From: Breoghania sp963678585
GTDB lineage: Bacteria > Pseudomonadota > Alphaproteobacteria > Rhizobiales > Stappiaceae
NCBI GenBank assembly: GCA_963678585.2
Contig: CAXXGA010000003.1
Location: 248,001-312,000 of the forward strand
Direction: 5' to 3'
DNA length: 64,000 bases
Below the pieces are notes generated by a model. The model had not been told where the DNA came from. It saw nothing but the letters and a program-made list of their open reading frames with translations, and did no database searches. The translations under genes were made by a program, and so were the position numbers. Within the stretch, counting starts at the first letter, position 1, and each line of letters opens with the position of its first letter. Shown here piece after piece: positions 8,613 to 16,970 of this stretch.

Positions 8613-9257
8613 ATTTCAACGGTCATAGCAGACGACAGGGATGTTCAGAACGGGCTTTCGGCGCTGTTGCGGCTCGATGCGCGGCTTTTGCCGGTGGCGG
8701 AGGCTGCCGGACCCTTACCGCTCCGCCGCAGCGACGCCGATCTCAAGGGTCTTGCCCGGATCATCGTCGGCCAGCAGGTCTCTGTGGCGAGCGCGGCGGC
8801 GATCTTCTCGCGGCTGGAAGCTTTGGTGGAGCCTTTCGATGTCGCGACGCTTTCCGCTCACGATGATTCGGCGCTGACCGGAGCGGGCCTTTCCCGGCCC
8901 AAGGTGCGCACGCTTCGCGCGGTCTGCGAGGCGGTAGAAGCGGGGCTCGATCTCTCTCAACTTGCGGGTGACGAAGCGGGCGGGGCCCATGCGCGGCTTT
9001 GCGCGATCTCCGGTATCGGGCCGTGGACGGCGGATATTTTCCTGCTGTTCTGCGCAGGTCATCCGGATATCTTCCCCGCCGGCGACCTTGCGTTACGTGA
9101 GTCGGTACGGGCGGCCTTCGTCCTCGATGAGCGTCCTTCGCCGCGCGACCTCGCGGTCATGGCGGAGCTTTGGCAGCCCTGGCGCGGAATCGCGGCGCGG
9201 CTTTTCTGGGCCTATTACCGAACGCTCAACCGTGATCGCGAAGGCGTTCCCGTATGA
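8613..9257 (+). CDS. DNA-3-methyladenine glycosylase II (HhH-GPD), apparent non-canonical start
   Basis: A base-excision glycosylase of the AlkA/HhH-GPD superfamily that removes alkylated purines. The helix-hairpin-helix is CAISGIGPWTADIFLLF, and the catalytic aspartate lies in FPAGDLALRESV. The conserved N-terminal block (GLSALLRLDARLLPVAEAAGPLPL) extends upstream of the first usable TTG at 8667. No ATG, GTG or TTG exists between the in-frame stop at 8571 and 8667. The best-placed initiator is ATT at 8613, seven bases after GGGGAG, giving 214 residues. The coding identity is firm; the start is inferred. Confidence 0.85.
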   Translation: MSTVIADDRDVQNGLSALLRLDARLLPVAEAAGPLPLRRSDADLKGLARIIVGQQVSVASAAAIFSRLEALVEPFDVATLSAHDDSALTGAGLSRPKVRTLRAVCEAVEAGLDLSQLAGDEAGGAHARLCAISGIGPWTADIFLLFCAGHPDIFPAGDLALRESVRAAFVLDERPSPRDLAVMAELWQPWRGIAARLFWAYYRTLNRDREGVPV

Positions 9258-9305
9258 AGCGGTCGATCTGACCGGGGCTGGGGCCCTTGAGGGAAGGAAT
9301 TGAAC

Positions 9306-9701
9306 ATGGCTGCAACGCTGCCCATCACGACGACGCTGGTTTCGGGGCTCGCGATCCTGTTTCTCGTGCTGACCGCGCGCGTCATCCAGCTTCGGGTGAG
9401 GCTCCGGGTTTCGCTGGGCGATGGCGGAAACAAGGAACTGACGCGTGCCATTCGAGGACAGGGGAACCTTGTTGAATCCGCGCCGCTTTTCGCCGTGATG
9501 GTGCTCCTGGCGGAGATGCAGGGTGCGAACGTCTGGCTGACCGGTCTGGTGGCGGGCGCATTTCTCATCGGGCGCACGATGCACGGGATCTGCCTCGGCT
9601 TCATGAAGCCGACCATGCCGCTTCGTTTCGGCGGAATGCTGCTGACGCTGATCACGATGATCGCGATGACCCTTGTCGATCTCGCGATCATCGTTTTCTG
9701 A
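9306..9701 (+). CDS. MAPEG family membrane protein
   Basis: The 131-residue protein has four predicted transmembrane helices and the MAPEG pattern: a first helix ending in VIQLRVRLRVSLGDGG, the loop ELTRAIRGQGNLVESAPLFAVMVLLAE with the conserved RxxxNxxE core, and the third helix GRTMHGIC. The family includes microsomal glutathione S-transferases and leukotriene synthases; bacterial members are often glutathione-dependent, but activity is not proven here. ATG 9306 lies six bases after GGGAAGGAA. It follows the glycosylase by 48 bases, and converges with phaB. Confidence 0.88.
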   Translation: MAATLPITTTLVSGLAILFLVLTARVIQLRVRLRVSLGDGGNKELTRAIRGQGNLVESAPLFAVMVLLAEMQGANVWLTGLVAGAFLIGRTMHGICLGFMKPTMPLRFGGMLLTLITMIAMTLVDLAIIVF

Positions 9702-9734
9702 GGCATCTGGCCGGGGGCTCGGGGCTCCCGGTCG

Positions 9735-10463
9735 TCAGCCGTTGGCGATGTACTGCGCGCCGTTGATGGTGAGCACCGAACCCGTCATGAAGGCGGCGGC
9801 CTCGGAGGCGAGATAGACGGTCAGCCCGCCTATTTCCTCCGGATGGCCGAGGCGACCGACGGGGATCGTGGAGATAATGCTCTCCAGCACCTTCTCCGGC
9901 ATCGCGGCGACCATGTCGGTGTTGATATAGCCGGGGCAGATCGCGTTGACAGTGATGCCCTTGCGCGCATTTTCCTGCGCAATCGCCTTGGTGAAGCCGA
10001 TCACGCCCGCCTTGGCGGCGGAATAGTTGGCCTGACCCATCTGGCCCTTCTGGCCGTTGATGGAGGAGATGTTGATGATGCGGCCATGCCCGCGCTCGCG
10101 CATGCCTTCGATGACGGGCCGCGTCATGGCGAACATGCTGTCGAGATTGGTGGACATGACATCGCGCCACTGTTCCCAGCTCATCTTGTGGAACATAGTG
10201 TCGCGCGTGATGCCGGCATTGTTGACGAGTACGGCGACAGGGCCGAGATCAGCCTCGACGCGGGCGATGCCCTCGGCGCATTCCTCCGGATGAGCCACGT
10301 CCCACTTGTAGACGTGAATACCCGTGCGGGCCTTGAATTCTTCCGCTTTCTCCACGTTGCCGTGGTAGGTGGCGGCGACAGTGTAACCGGCATCTTTCAA
10401 TGCGAGCGAGATCGCCTCGCCAATACCACGCGTTCCACCGGTCACAACAGCGACTGCACTCAT
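9735..10463 (-). CDS. phaB: Acetoacetyl-CoA reductase
   Basis: An NADPH-dependent short-chain dehydrogenase of 242 residues that makes (R)-3-hydroxybutyryl-CoA, the monomer precursor of polyhydroxybutyrate. It has the nucleotide-binding TGGTRGIG at 8-15, NNAG at 81-84 and the catalytic S134, Y147 and K151 (NYSAAKAG). ICPGYINTDMVAA and the C-terminal TGSVLTINGAQYIANG match PhaB/PhbB. ATG 10463 follows GGGGGAAG. phaA is upstream on the same strand, 177 bases away; the hairpin in that gap suggests phaB may also use its own promoter. Confidence 0.95.
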   Translation of the reverse strand: MSAVAVVTGGTRGIGEAISLALKDAGYTVAATYHGNVEKAEEFKARTGIHVYKWDVAHPEECAEGIARVEADLGPVAVLVNNAGITRDTMFHKMSWEQWRDVMSTNLDSMFAMTRPVIEGMRERGHGRIINISSINGQKGQMGQANYSAAKAGVIGFTKAIAQENARKGITVNAICPGYINTDMVAAMPEKVLESIISTIPVGRLGHPEEIGGLTVYLASEAAAFMTGSVLTINGAQYIANG

Positions 10464-10574
10464 AACTTCCCCCTGACAATACCCTCACCGTGGGCAAGGC
10501 ATGTGCCGTACCCCACGTCCTCATGTGTCTGTACCAGTCTCGCGTAAGGGTCTTTCTTTCATTCACAAATGACA

Positions 10575-10611
10575 ATCTAATAAATACGGGCAGGGTGCTT
10601 GCACCCCGCCC
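10575..10611 (-). terminator. Terminator-like hairpin after phaA
   Basis: Read on the minus strand, GGGCGGGGTG pairs with CACCCTGCCC around a short CAAG loop (10588-10611) with one wobble or mismatch. An A/T-rich tail (TATTTATT, 10580-10587) follows. It is placed to attenuate or end transcription between phaA and phaB. Confidence 0.5.
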
Positions 10612-10640
10612 TTGGTCGAATGCGACAGATAATTGTCCGA

Positions 10641-11825
10641 TCAGACGGCCTCGACGCACATGGCAACGCCCATGCCGCCGCCGATGCACAGCGTCGCCAG
10701 ACCCTTGCCCGCCTCGCGGCGCTTCATTTCATGTAGCAGGGTGACGAGAACACGGGCGCCGGAGGCACCGATCGGATGGCCGATGGCAATCGCGCCGCCA
10801 TTGACGTTCACGATGTCCGGGTTCCAGCCCATGTCCTTGTTCACCGCGCAAGCCTGTGCGGCGAAAGCCTCGTTGGCTTCCACCAGATCGAGATCCTCGA
10901 CTTTCCAGCCGGCCTTCTCCAGCGCCTTGCGCGAGGAGGGGATCGGGCCCGAGCCCATGACCTTCGGATCGACGCCCGCGGTTGCCCAGCTTGCGATGCG
11001 GGCGAGCGGCTTCAGGCCGCGCTTTTCGGCTTCCGCGGCGCTCATCAGAACCACGGCGGCCGCGCCGTCATTGATGCCGGAGGCGTTGCCCGCGGTGACC
11101 GTGCCCTCCTTGTCGAAGGCCGGGCGCAGCTTGGCGAGGCTGTCCAGCGTTGCGCCGTGGCGGATGTACTCGTCGTCTTCCACGACGAATTCGGCCTTGC
11201 GCGTCTTGATGGTGATCGGCGTGATCTCGTCCTTGAACTTTCCGGCCTTCTGGGCGGCTTCGGCCTTGTTCTGAGAGGCGACGGCGAATTCGTCCTGCTG
11301 GGCGCGGGTGATCTGCCACTGGGCGGCCACGTTTTCCGCGGTGATGCCCATGTGGTAGCCGTTGAAGGCGTCCCACAGGCCGTCCTTGATCATGGTGTCG
11401 ATCATCTTGAAATCGCCCATCTTGTAGCCCGAGCGCATATGGGCGCAGTGGGTCGACTGCGACATGGATTCCTGACCGCCGGCGACCACGATGGAAGCAT
11501 CGCCCGACGCAATCTGCTGCATGCCGAGCGCGACGGTGCGCAGACCGGAGCCGCAAACCTGATTGATGACCAGGGCGGTGGCGCTGTCCGGGATACCGGC
11601 GGCGATGGCGGCCTGGCGGGCCGGGTTCTGGCCCTGACCGGCCGTGAGGACCTGACCGAAAATAACCTCATCGACATCCGTGGCGTCGACACCGGCCTTC
11701 TCAAGAGCGCTCTTGATGACCGCAGAGCCAAGTTCGTGCGCGGGGGTGTTGGCGAAGGAGCCGTTGAACGACCCCACGGGGCTGCGCGTGGCGCTGACGA
11801 TGACGATATCGGTATCTGCGACCAT
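10641..11825 (-). CDS. phaA: Acetyl-CoA C-acetyltransferase (beta-ketothiolase)
   Basis: A biosynthetic thiolase of 394 residues that condenses two acetyl-CoA to acetoacetyl-CoA, the first step of PHB synthesis. The acyl-accepting cysteine is C91 (NQVCGSGLRTVALG). The histidine motif is GGAIAIGHPIGASGARV and the second catalytic cysteine is in LCIGGGMGVAMCVEAV at the C-terminus. ATG 11825 is preceded by GGAGAA. It is followed by phaB and diverges from phaR. No phaC synthase is in the window, so the polymerising enzyme must be elsewhere. Confidence 0.97.
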   Translation of the reverse strand: MVADTDIVIVSATRSPVGSFNGSFANTPAHELGSAVIKSALEKAGVDATDVDEVIFGQVLTAGQGQNPARQAAIAAGIPDSATALVINQVCGSGLRTVALGMQQIASGDASIVVAGGQESMSQSTHCAHMRSGYKMGDFKMIDTMIKDGLWDAFNGYHMGITAENVAAQWQITRAQQDEFAVASQNKAEAAQKAGKFKDEITPITIKTRKAEFVVEDDEYIRHGATLDSLAKLRPAFDKEGTVTAGNASGINDGAAAVVLMSAAEAEKRGLKPLARIASWATAGVDPKVMGSGPIPSSRKALEKAGWKVEDLDLVEANEAFAAQACAVNKDMGWNPDIVNVNGGAIAIGHPIGASGARVLVTLLHEMKRREAGKGLATLCIGGGMGVAMCVEAV

Positions 11826-12173
11826 GAAGATTCTCCAGGTTGTTCATGTCTTGCGCGGCACGTCCAAAATTCGACGGTCTGAAGTGCCAATAGGATTTTG
11901 TCTAAAATACTGCGCCCGAACGGTTGAGAGTCAACTGTCGGATTAAGCTTCAGCTATGGCAATGTGTCCGGACTTCAACGTCAATTGAGGGTATTTCGCG
12001 GATTTTTGCTGCAAGAGCACCGGATTTCGCAAGCGCGAGAAAAAGCGGTGGTGATTGTGTGCGGGTTTGGCATATCGTGTTGCGATAGGGGGGACGGGAC
12101 AGGCACCGCGCTTTCAGGCTGAAGCCGGTCCAGTGCCTTGCAAACAATTGCGCGCAACAACGCGGTAGGCAAA
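11826..12173. promoter_or_regulatory. Divergent phaA/phaR intergenic region with a TTGCGCGCAA palindrome
   Basis: This 348-base region holds no gene I can support. It must carry the phaA and phaR promoters. A perfect 10-base palindrome TTGCGCGCAA lies at 12148-12157, 16 bases before the phaR ATG, with a flanking TTGCAAACAA at 12139-12148. PhaR proteins are known to bind TGC/GCA-rich dyads and to repress their own gene, so this is a reasonable candidate operator. That assignment is inference. Confidence 0.45.
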
Positions 12174-12773
12174 ATGGCTAAGAAAGACGGACCGACGACG
12201 ATCAAGAAATATGCGAATCGTCGCCTCTACAATACGGGTACCAGCACCTATGTGACGCTGGAAGACCTCGCGTTGATGGTCAAGAGCGGCGAGGATTTTC
12301 TCGTCTATGACGCAAAGTCAGGCGAAGACATTACCCGCTCCGTGCTTACGCAGATCATTTTCGAGCAGGAGGCGAAGGGGCAGAACCTGCTTCCCGTTAC
12401 TTTCCTTCGACAGCTTATCCGGTTCTACGGCGATCAGATTCAGGCGCTGGTTCCCAGCTATCTGGAATACTCGATGGCCTCGCTCACCAAGGAGCAGAGC
12501 AAGCTGCGCGAGCAGATGTCGCAGACCCTTGGAACAGGCGCTTTCGATGCGATGGAAGAGCAGGTGCGCCGCAACACGGAAATGTTCGAGCGCGCCATGC
12601 GCATGTTCATGCCGTTTCCCGGCGGCGGCGCGGAAGGCGCTCGCGAAGGGGCTCCGGCTGCCGAGGCGGCCAAGGGCGAGCCCGCCGGCGACAAGGGCGA
12701 TCTGAACGCGCTCAAGGATCAGCTTGCCGAGATGCAGAAAAAGATCGACGAACTCGCCAAGCCGAAGGGCTGA
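12174..12773 (+). CDS. phaR: Polyhydroxyalkanoate synthesis repressor PhaR
   Basis: A 199-residue cytoplasmic regulator. The N-terminal PHB/PHA accumulation DNA-binding domain is highly characteristic (TIKKYANRRLYNTGTSTYVTLEDL, residues about 8-32), followed by the accumulation regulator domain (LPVTFLRQLIRFYGDQIQ). The C-terminal 50 residues are Ala/Gly-rich and end in a short coiled coil (LNALKDQLAEMQKKIDELAK). PhaR senses PHA granules: free PhaR represses phasin genes and itself. ATG 12174 was chosen over an upstream in-frame TTG because the conserved domain starts just after MAKKDG. Confidence 0.95.
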   Translation: MAKKDGPTTIKKYANRRLYNTGTSTYVTLEDLALMVKSGEDFLVYDAKSGEDITRSVLTQIIFEQEAKGQNLLPVTFLRQLIRFYGDQIQALVPSYLEYSMASLTKEQSKLREQMSQTLGTGAFDAMEEQVRRNTEMFERAMRMFMPFPGGGAEGAREGAPAAEAAKGEPAGDKGDLNALKDQLAEMQKKIDELAKPKG

Positions 12774-12785
12774 CGTTCAGCCCTT
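12765..12785 (+). terminator. Hairpin overlapping the phaR stop codon
   Basis: AAGGGCTGA (12765-12773, including the TGA stop) pairs perfectly with TCAGCCCTT (12777-12785) around a CGT loop, followed by ATTCC. The stem is good but the U-tract is poor, so termination efficiency is uncertain. Confidence 0.45.
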
Positions 12786-12908
12786 ATTCCAATTCGATGC
12801 CGGGATAGCCGGGAACACGGATCGTCCGCGGTCCCGGCAACCAAGCCCGGCAGTCAGGTCGCCCATGCGTGCGCCGTCCGGCGGATGCGCCCGCTTAAGC
12901 TTCCGATC

Positions 12909-13343
12909 CTACGCGCCGGTGTCGGGGCTCAGACCGGCGGCCTTGATGCCCGCGACCGCGCAGGCCTCGTCGTTTTCCGAGGTGTCGCCGGTAATGCCGA
13001 CCGCGCCGACGACCTTTCCATCCTCATCGCGCACAAGCACGCCGCCGGGCACCGGAATGATGGTGCCGCCGGAGGCACCGTTCAGGGCCTGAATGAAATG
13101 GGGGCGGCTCTCGGCATTGGCGTTGAGCCAGCGGCTGCCGGTGCCGACCGCGAGCGCGCCATAGGCTTTGCCGTAGGCGATCTGCGGACGCATGATCGAG
13201 GAGCCGTCCTGACGGACCATCGCGGTCAGGTGCCCGCCGGCGTCGAGAACCGTGACGGTGATCGGCTTGATGTTGAGGTTGCCCGCCTCGACCAAGGCGG
13301 CTGCAATGATCGTCTGGGCGGTGGCGAGCGTCAGCTCCGACAT
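12909..13343 (-). CDS. GlcG/HbpS family protein
   Basis: A 144-residue protein of the GlcG/HbpS (DUF336) family, recognisable from TLATAQTIIAAALVEAG, PITVTVLDAGGHLTAMVRQDGS, GGTIIPVPGGVLVRDEDGKVVGAVGITGDTSENDEACAVAG. HbpS of Streptomyces binds haem and GlcG is encoded with glycolate oxidase genes; neither role can be transferred here without more context. No signal peptide is seen. I use ATG 13343 (MSELTL) rather than an upstream start at 13385. It diverges from the second GGT paralogue. Confidence 0.88.
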   Translation of the reverse strand: MSELTLATAQTIIAAALVEAGNLNIKPITVTVLDAGGHLTAMVRQDGSSIMRPQIAYGKAYGALAVGTGSRWLNANAESRPHFIQALNGASGGTIIPVPGGVLVRDEDGKVVGAVGITGDTSENDEACAVAGIKAAGLSPDTGA

Positions 13344-13569
13344 GGGTTCAGCCTCTTCGACTATGTGATTTCCTGAAAGAAGCACCAGAATTAGCAGGCT
13401 GCCGGGCTCAGGAAAACAAACGCTGGAGAAAAACAGACCTGCACCGGACGCGCCTAATCTGTTCGCTGCGTCCGCGTATCATGCGTATTCGGCCGGTTCT
13501 GCGCCGGGCGGGTGAGGAGGCGGCCTTTCATGACCGGAGGCGGTCGGGCCGCAAATCATGGGAGAATTC

Positions 13570-15159
13570 ATGCTTCGCGATTTCCAGTTGCCGGGACGTT
13601 CGCCGGTTCATGCCCGCAGCGCCGTTGCCGCCACGTCTCACCCCCTGTCGACGTCGGCTGCGCTGAATGTGCTTCGCGAGGGCGGAAATGCCGCGGATGC
13701 GGCGGTGGCTGCGGTTGCCGTGCAATGCGTGGTCGAACCGCATATGACGGGGATCGGGGGCGACTGTTTCGCTATCGTTGCGCGCCCCGACGGGACCATC
13801 GACGGGCTCAACGGATCCGGCCGCGCACCTGCGGGCGTGACGCCGGAGGCGCTGATTGCGGCCGGGCTTACCGAAATCGAGGATACCTCCATCCATGCGG
13901 TGACCGTGCCGGGCGCGGTGAAGGCATGGGAGCTTCTGCTGGAGCGCCACGGAAGCTGGCCGCTTGCCCGCGTTCTGGCGCCTGCCATCGACTATGCGCT
14001 AAACGGCTTTCCGGTGACCCCGCGCGTCGGCTCCGACTGGGCCGGGTTGGTTGATCTGCTCAAGCGCGATGAGGGGGCCGCAAAGCACTATCTGGTAGAC
14101 GGGAAAGCCCCCGCGATCGGCACCCTGCACCGGCTTCCCGCCCTTGGCGAGACCTTGAGCGCGATTGCGGAAAGCGGGGCGTCCGCCTTTTACGAAGGCC
14201 CGATCGCCGCGGAGATCGCCGCCACGGTGCAGGCAAAGGGCGGCTTCCTGAGCGAGGAGGATCTCGCGGGGATCGACGTCATACCTGTTGCGCCGGTCGC
14301 CAGCGACTATCGCGGGACGACGCTGCTGGAACTGCCGCCCAACGGGCATGGCGTGACGGCTCTGATCCTTCTGAACATCCTTGAGAATTTCGATCTCGGG
14401 TCGCTCGATCCGCTCGGACCGGAGCGGTTCCATCTGGAAATGGAAGCCGCGCGGCTCGCCTATTCGGTGCGGGATCTCCATGTGGCGGATCCCGATACCA
14501 TGACGGTGAGCGCGGAGGCGCTGATTTCCAAGGATTTCGCGGCCGGGTTGGCTGCGCGGATCGATCCGTCGCGGCGGATTTCCGGTCTGCCGGACGACGT
14601 GCTGACGCCGGATTCCGACACGGTCTACCTGAGCGTGGTCGATAGCAGCGGAATGGCGGTTTCGCTGATCAATTCCGTCTATTGCGGTTTTGGCGTCGGG
14701 ATCGCCACGCCCGGATCCGGCGTTGTGCTGCAAAACCGCGGTGCCTGCTTCCAGCTCAAGCCCGGCCATCCCAATTGCATCGGGCCGCGCAAGCGTCCGC
14801 TTCACACGATCATTCCGACCATGGCGCTGCGCGAGGGCAAGCCCTGGCTTTCCTTCGGCGTGATGGGCGGGGCCTATCAGCCCTGCGGCCATGCCCATGT
14901 GTTCGCCAATGTCGTCGATTACGGCATGGACGTGCAGCAGGCCATCGATGCGCCGCGGATCTTCTTCGACGGGATCGAGGGGGATCTCATGGTGGAGCAC
15001 GGCGTCAGTGCGGCGACCCGCGAGGGTTTGAGTGCACGCGGGCACAGCCTGAGAGACGCGTCTGCTGCGATTGGCGGCAGTCAGGCGATCATGATGGATG
15101 CGGGGATGCTGATTGCGGGTTCCGATCCGCGCAAGGACGGATGCGCGCTGGGCTGGTAG
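13570..15159 (+). CDS. Gamma-glutamyltransferase family protein (paralogue 2, no signal peptide)
   Basis: A 529-residue GGT-family Ntn hydrolase, the same length as paralogue 1. ATG 13570 follows GGGAGAA. Conserved features are NVLREGGNAADAAVAAVAV near the N-terminus, EPHMTGIGGDCF, the predicted nucleophile T351 in TPDSDTVYLSVVDSSG, VVLQNRGACFQLKPGHPN, and RPLHTIIPTMAL. No signal peptide is present, so a cytoplasmic enzyme is expected. The substrate may be any gamma-glutamyl or related amide. It converges with a small conserved gene. Confidence 0.85.
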   Translation: MLRDFQLPGRSPVHARSAVAATSHPLSTSAALNVLREGGNAADAAVAAVAVQCVVEPHMTGIGGDCFAIVARPDGTIDGLNGSGRAPAGVTPEALIAAGLTEIEDTSIHAVTVPGAVKAWELLLERHGSWPLARVLAPAIDYALNGFPVTPRVGSDWAGLVDLLKRDEGAAKHYLVDGKAPAIGTLHRLPALGETLSAIAESGASAFYEGPIAAEIAATVQAKGGFLSEEDLAGIDVIPVAPVASDYRGTTLLELPPNGHGVTALILLNILENFDLGSLDPLGPERFHLEMEAARLAYSVRDLHVADPDTMTVSAEALISKDFAAGLAARIDPSRRISGLPDDVLTPDSDTVYLSVVDSSGMAVSLINSVYCGFGVGIATPGSGVVLQNRGACFQLKPGHPNCIGPRKRPLHTIIPTMALREGKPWLSFGVMGGAYQPCGHAHVFANVVDYGMDVQQAIDAPRIFFDGIEGDLMVEHGVSAATREGLSARGHSLRDASAAIGGSQAIMMDAGMLIAGSDPRKDGCALGW

Positions 15160-15181
15160 AGCCGCGTCTCCTCCGGGTCGC

Positions 15182-15535
15182 TCAGGCGGAGCGGTTGACG
15201 ATAATGCCCGCCGGAAGGGAGAAGGTGGAGCCTGCCGCGCTCTCATAGGCGCGGGAAGAGGGTTCCGGTTCTGCGCGCCGACGCATGCGGGTCTGGGGCA
15301 GGTCGGCATCCGTTGCGATCAGATGGGTCAGGAAAGCGGCGTTGGCACCGTAGTAGTGATAGCGCGCGGGCTCGCCGCGGCCCGCCTTGTCGACGACGAT
15401 AAGCGTCCGGCTCTGGCTGACAGGTTTGTCGTGAGGGTGGTTGTCATTGGGCGCAGCGCTCGACGAAGGCTCGACGCGGCGGTGCCCGTCGGCGCTCCAT
15501 CTCCCGTTCCCGCCCGGTCTGACCGGTGCCACCAT
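15182..15535 (-). CDS. Small conserved hypothetical protein
   Basis: A 117-residue basic protein with a low-complexity N-terminal half and a compact C-terminal block (FLTHLIATDADLPQTRMRRR, then AEPEPSSRAYESAAG) that resembles small uncharacterised proteins of Hyphomicrobiales. No signal peptide or membrane segment. The first ATG (15535) may be too far upstream, since the N-terminal 40 residues look unstructured. Function unknown. Confidence 0.6.
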   Translation of the reverse strand: MVAPVRPGGNGRWSADGHRRVEPSSSAAPNDNHPHDKPVSQSRTLIVVDKAGRGEPARYHYYGANAAFLTHLIATDADLPQTRMRRRAEPEPSSRAYESAAGSTFSLPAGIIVNRSA

Positions 15536-15854
15536 CGGTTTCGTCCCCTGCTGTCCCGGGGCGGGACAGGTGCGCTGTGTTCTCTCTCAACTCCGCAAGT
15601 CACGTGCCACTTGATAACCTTTTGTTAACCTTTGTCTGGATGCAACTGGAAAACCCCGTATTTCAGGAATTTCCCGAGATAGATCGGTCGATTTGCGGGG
15701 ATTACGTAGGGAGAGTGTCGCCGAATACCGTCTCGCACAAAGACATGCGCCGTCGACCGAGGTGGTCGGAATCGAGACAATTTTATCTATTCGGAAGAAC
15801 AGGTCAGAAGGGCTGACCCGTTACGGGATCTTTTCAATCGGGAAAGATGATCGG
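15536..15854. other. Intergenic region with a possible terminator hairpin
   Basis: A 319-base stretch in which I see no convincing gene. It holds the 5' region of the small minus-strand gene. Near its right end GGTCAG (15802-15807) pairs with CTGACC (15813-15818), and read on the minus strand this is followed by TGTTCTTCC, a possible weak terminator for the membrane-protein gene at 15855-16280. Confidence 0.4.
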
Positions 15855-16280
15855 TCAGGAACGATCGCCCGATCCGAAGGCGACATCCCGCCGGGCGGCG
15901 TTGATGGCGACGGTGAAGCCCGCGATCATGTCGAACATCGCGATCAGCAAAAGCGTGAAGAAGACCGAGGTTGCGGCTTCCGCGACGACGAGAAATTCGA
16001 TCAGGAACACCACGAAGACAAGCGTGGACAGGATGTGGTCCAGCACCGCGCCGCGCCCCACGCGGGTCGCCTTGACGATCTCGATGAACAACAGGAACAG
16101 GCTCGCCGCGATCATCAGGTCGCCGAGCAGCAGCGACCAGCGCGCATCCGACGGCAGTGCGACGGTGACGACCGGCAGGATCCACGAATTGCCCGGTTCC
16201 GGGCCCAGAAGGCCGAAGGCGATGATGTTGTAGACGATCAGCGGGGCAACGGTCAGCGGGATGTTGATCATGAACGGCAT
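15855..16280 (-). CDS. Hypothetical four-helix membrane protein
   Basis: A 141-residue protein with four hydrophobic helices, roughly residues 7-25, 48-68, 84-105 and 107-128. Acidic and polar residues lie within or near the helices (GDLMIAASLFLLFIEIVKATR and FLIEFLVVAEAATSVFF), an arrangement seen in small uncharacterised alphaproteobacterial membrane proteins. No enzyme motif is seen. Function unknown. Confidence 0.7.
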   Translation of the reverse strand: MPFMINIPLTVAPLIVYNIIAFGLLGPEPGNSWILPVVTVALPSDARWSLLLGDLMIAASLFLLFIEIVKATRVGRGAVLDHILSTLVFVVFLIEFLVVAEAATSVFFTLLLIAMFDMIAGFTVAINAARRDVAFGSGDRS

Positions 16281-16516
16281 GGCGGTCTCACACGATATGG
16301 CTGGCCCGAACGGGAGGCCGGACGAGGAGGAGTGCGAACATTCCTCAACGTCTTAACCATCGAAGCGGTTCGACTGCAATTGCCTTATGGATCGAAGAGA
16401 CGGACGACCCCGGTGTCCGGTCCGCTCAATGGGGCCCGGTGGCAGACCCTGCGGGGTTCGTCTTCCTGGCGAAAGACGGGGGTCGCACGGCGGTGTCGCC
16501 GGCGGAAGGCAGATAT
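16281..16516. other. Intergenic region, no gene seen
   Basis: The stretch between the membrane-protein start (16280) and the rpmF terminator holds only short overlapping frames with no homology or ribosome-binding support. It should contain the promoter of the membrane-protein gene. Confidence 0.5.
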
Positions 16517-16543
16517 GAAAAAGGCCGACGAATGCGCCGGCCT
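16517..16543 (-). terminator. rpmF: Intrinsic terminator downstream of rpmF
   Basis: On the minus strand, AGGCCGGCG pairs with CGTCGGCCT (one bulge or mismatch) and is followed directly by a T5 tract (the A-run at 16518-16522 on the plus strand). The geometry is that of a Rho-independent terminator, 54 bases past the rpmF stop. Confidence 0.75.
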
Positions 16544-16596
16544 CGATCAGTCAGTGTCTCGACGTTCGCGAGTGGTCGCGAGAACCGTCAGGATGC

Positions 16597-16782
16597 TCAG
16601 ATGCTATCCTTCGGCTCAAGGATCTGACGCCCGCGATACATGCCGCTCTTCAGGTCGATGTGGTGCGGGCGGCGAAGTTCGCCCGAATCCTTGTCCTCGA
16701 CATAGGCCGGCTGCTTCAGGGCGTCCGCGGAACGGCGGAAACCGCGCTTCATGCGCGACGTCTTTCGCTTCGGAACGGCCAT
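16597..16782 (-). CDS. rpmF: 50S ribosomal protein L32
   Basis: A basic 61-residue protein starting MAVPKRKTSRMKRGFRRSAD, the L32 signature, and ending GRQILEPKDSI. Like other alphaproteobacterial L32 proteins it lacks the four zinc-binding cysteines found in some bacterial L32. It is located in the large subunit near the peptide exit tunnel. ATG 16782 is used; two residues further upstream are also open. mtgA lies about 190 bases away on the same strand. Confidence 0.97.
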   Translation of the reverse strand: MAVPKRKTSRMKRGFRRSADALKQPAYVEDKDSGELRRPHHIDLKSGMYRGRQILEPKDSI

Positions 16783-16970
16783 GCTCAACTCTCCAAGTGG
16801 TCAAAGGCGGGCCACGTCCTTCGCGGTGTTTTCCGCTCGGATATGCCTCGCCTGAAAGAATGGCGCGCTTTATACAGGCATCCGCCCGGAAGCGCCACCC
16901 CGTAAACGCATGTTTTTTGACTCATTCGCCCGCGACAGTCCGCGGGGTCGTTCGAGGCGGTTTATACACC

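Noticed and set aside
8641..8877. ATG 8641 as the start of the glycosylase gene
   Set aside because: It is in another frame (MFRTGFRRCC) and does not lead into the HhH-GPD domain.
13999..15309. Minus-strand open frame of 436 residues
   Set aside because: Shadow of the second GGT paralogue; no recognisable motif.
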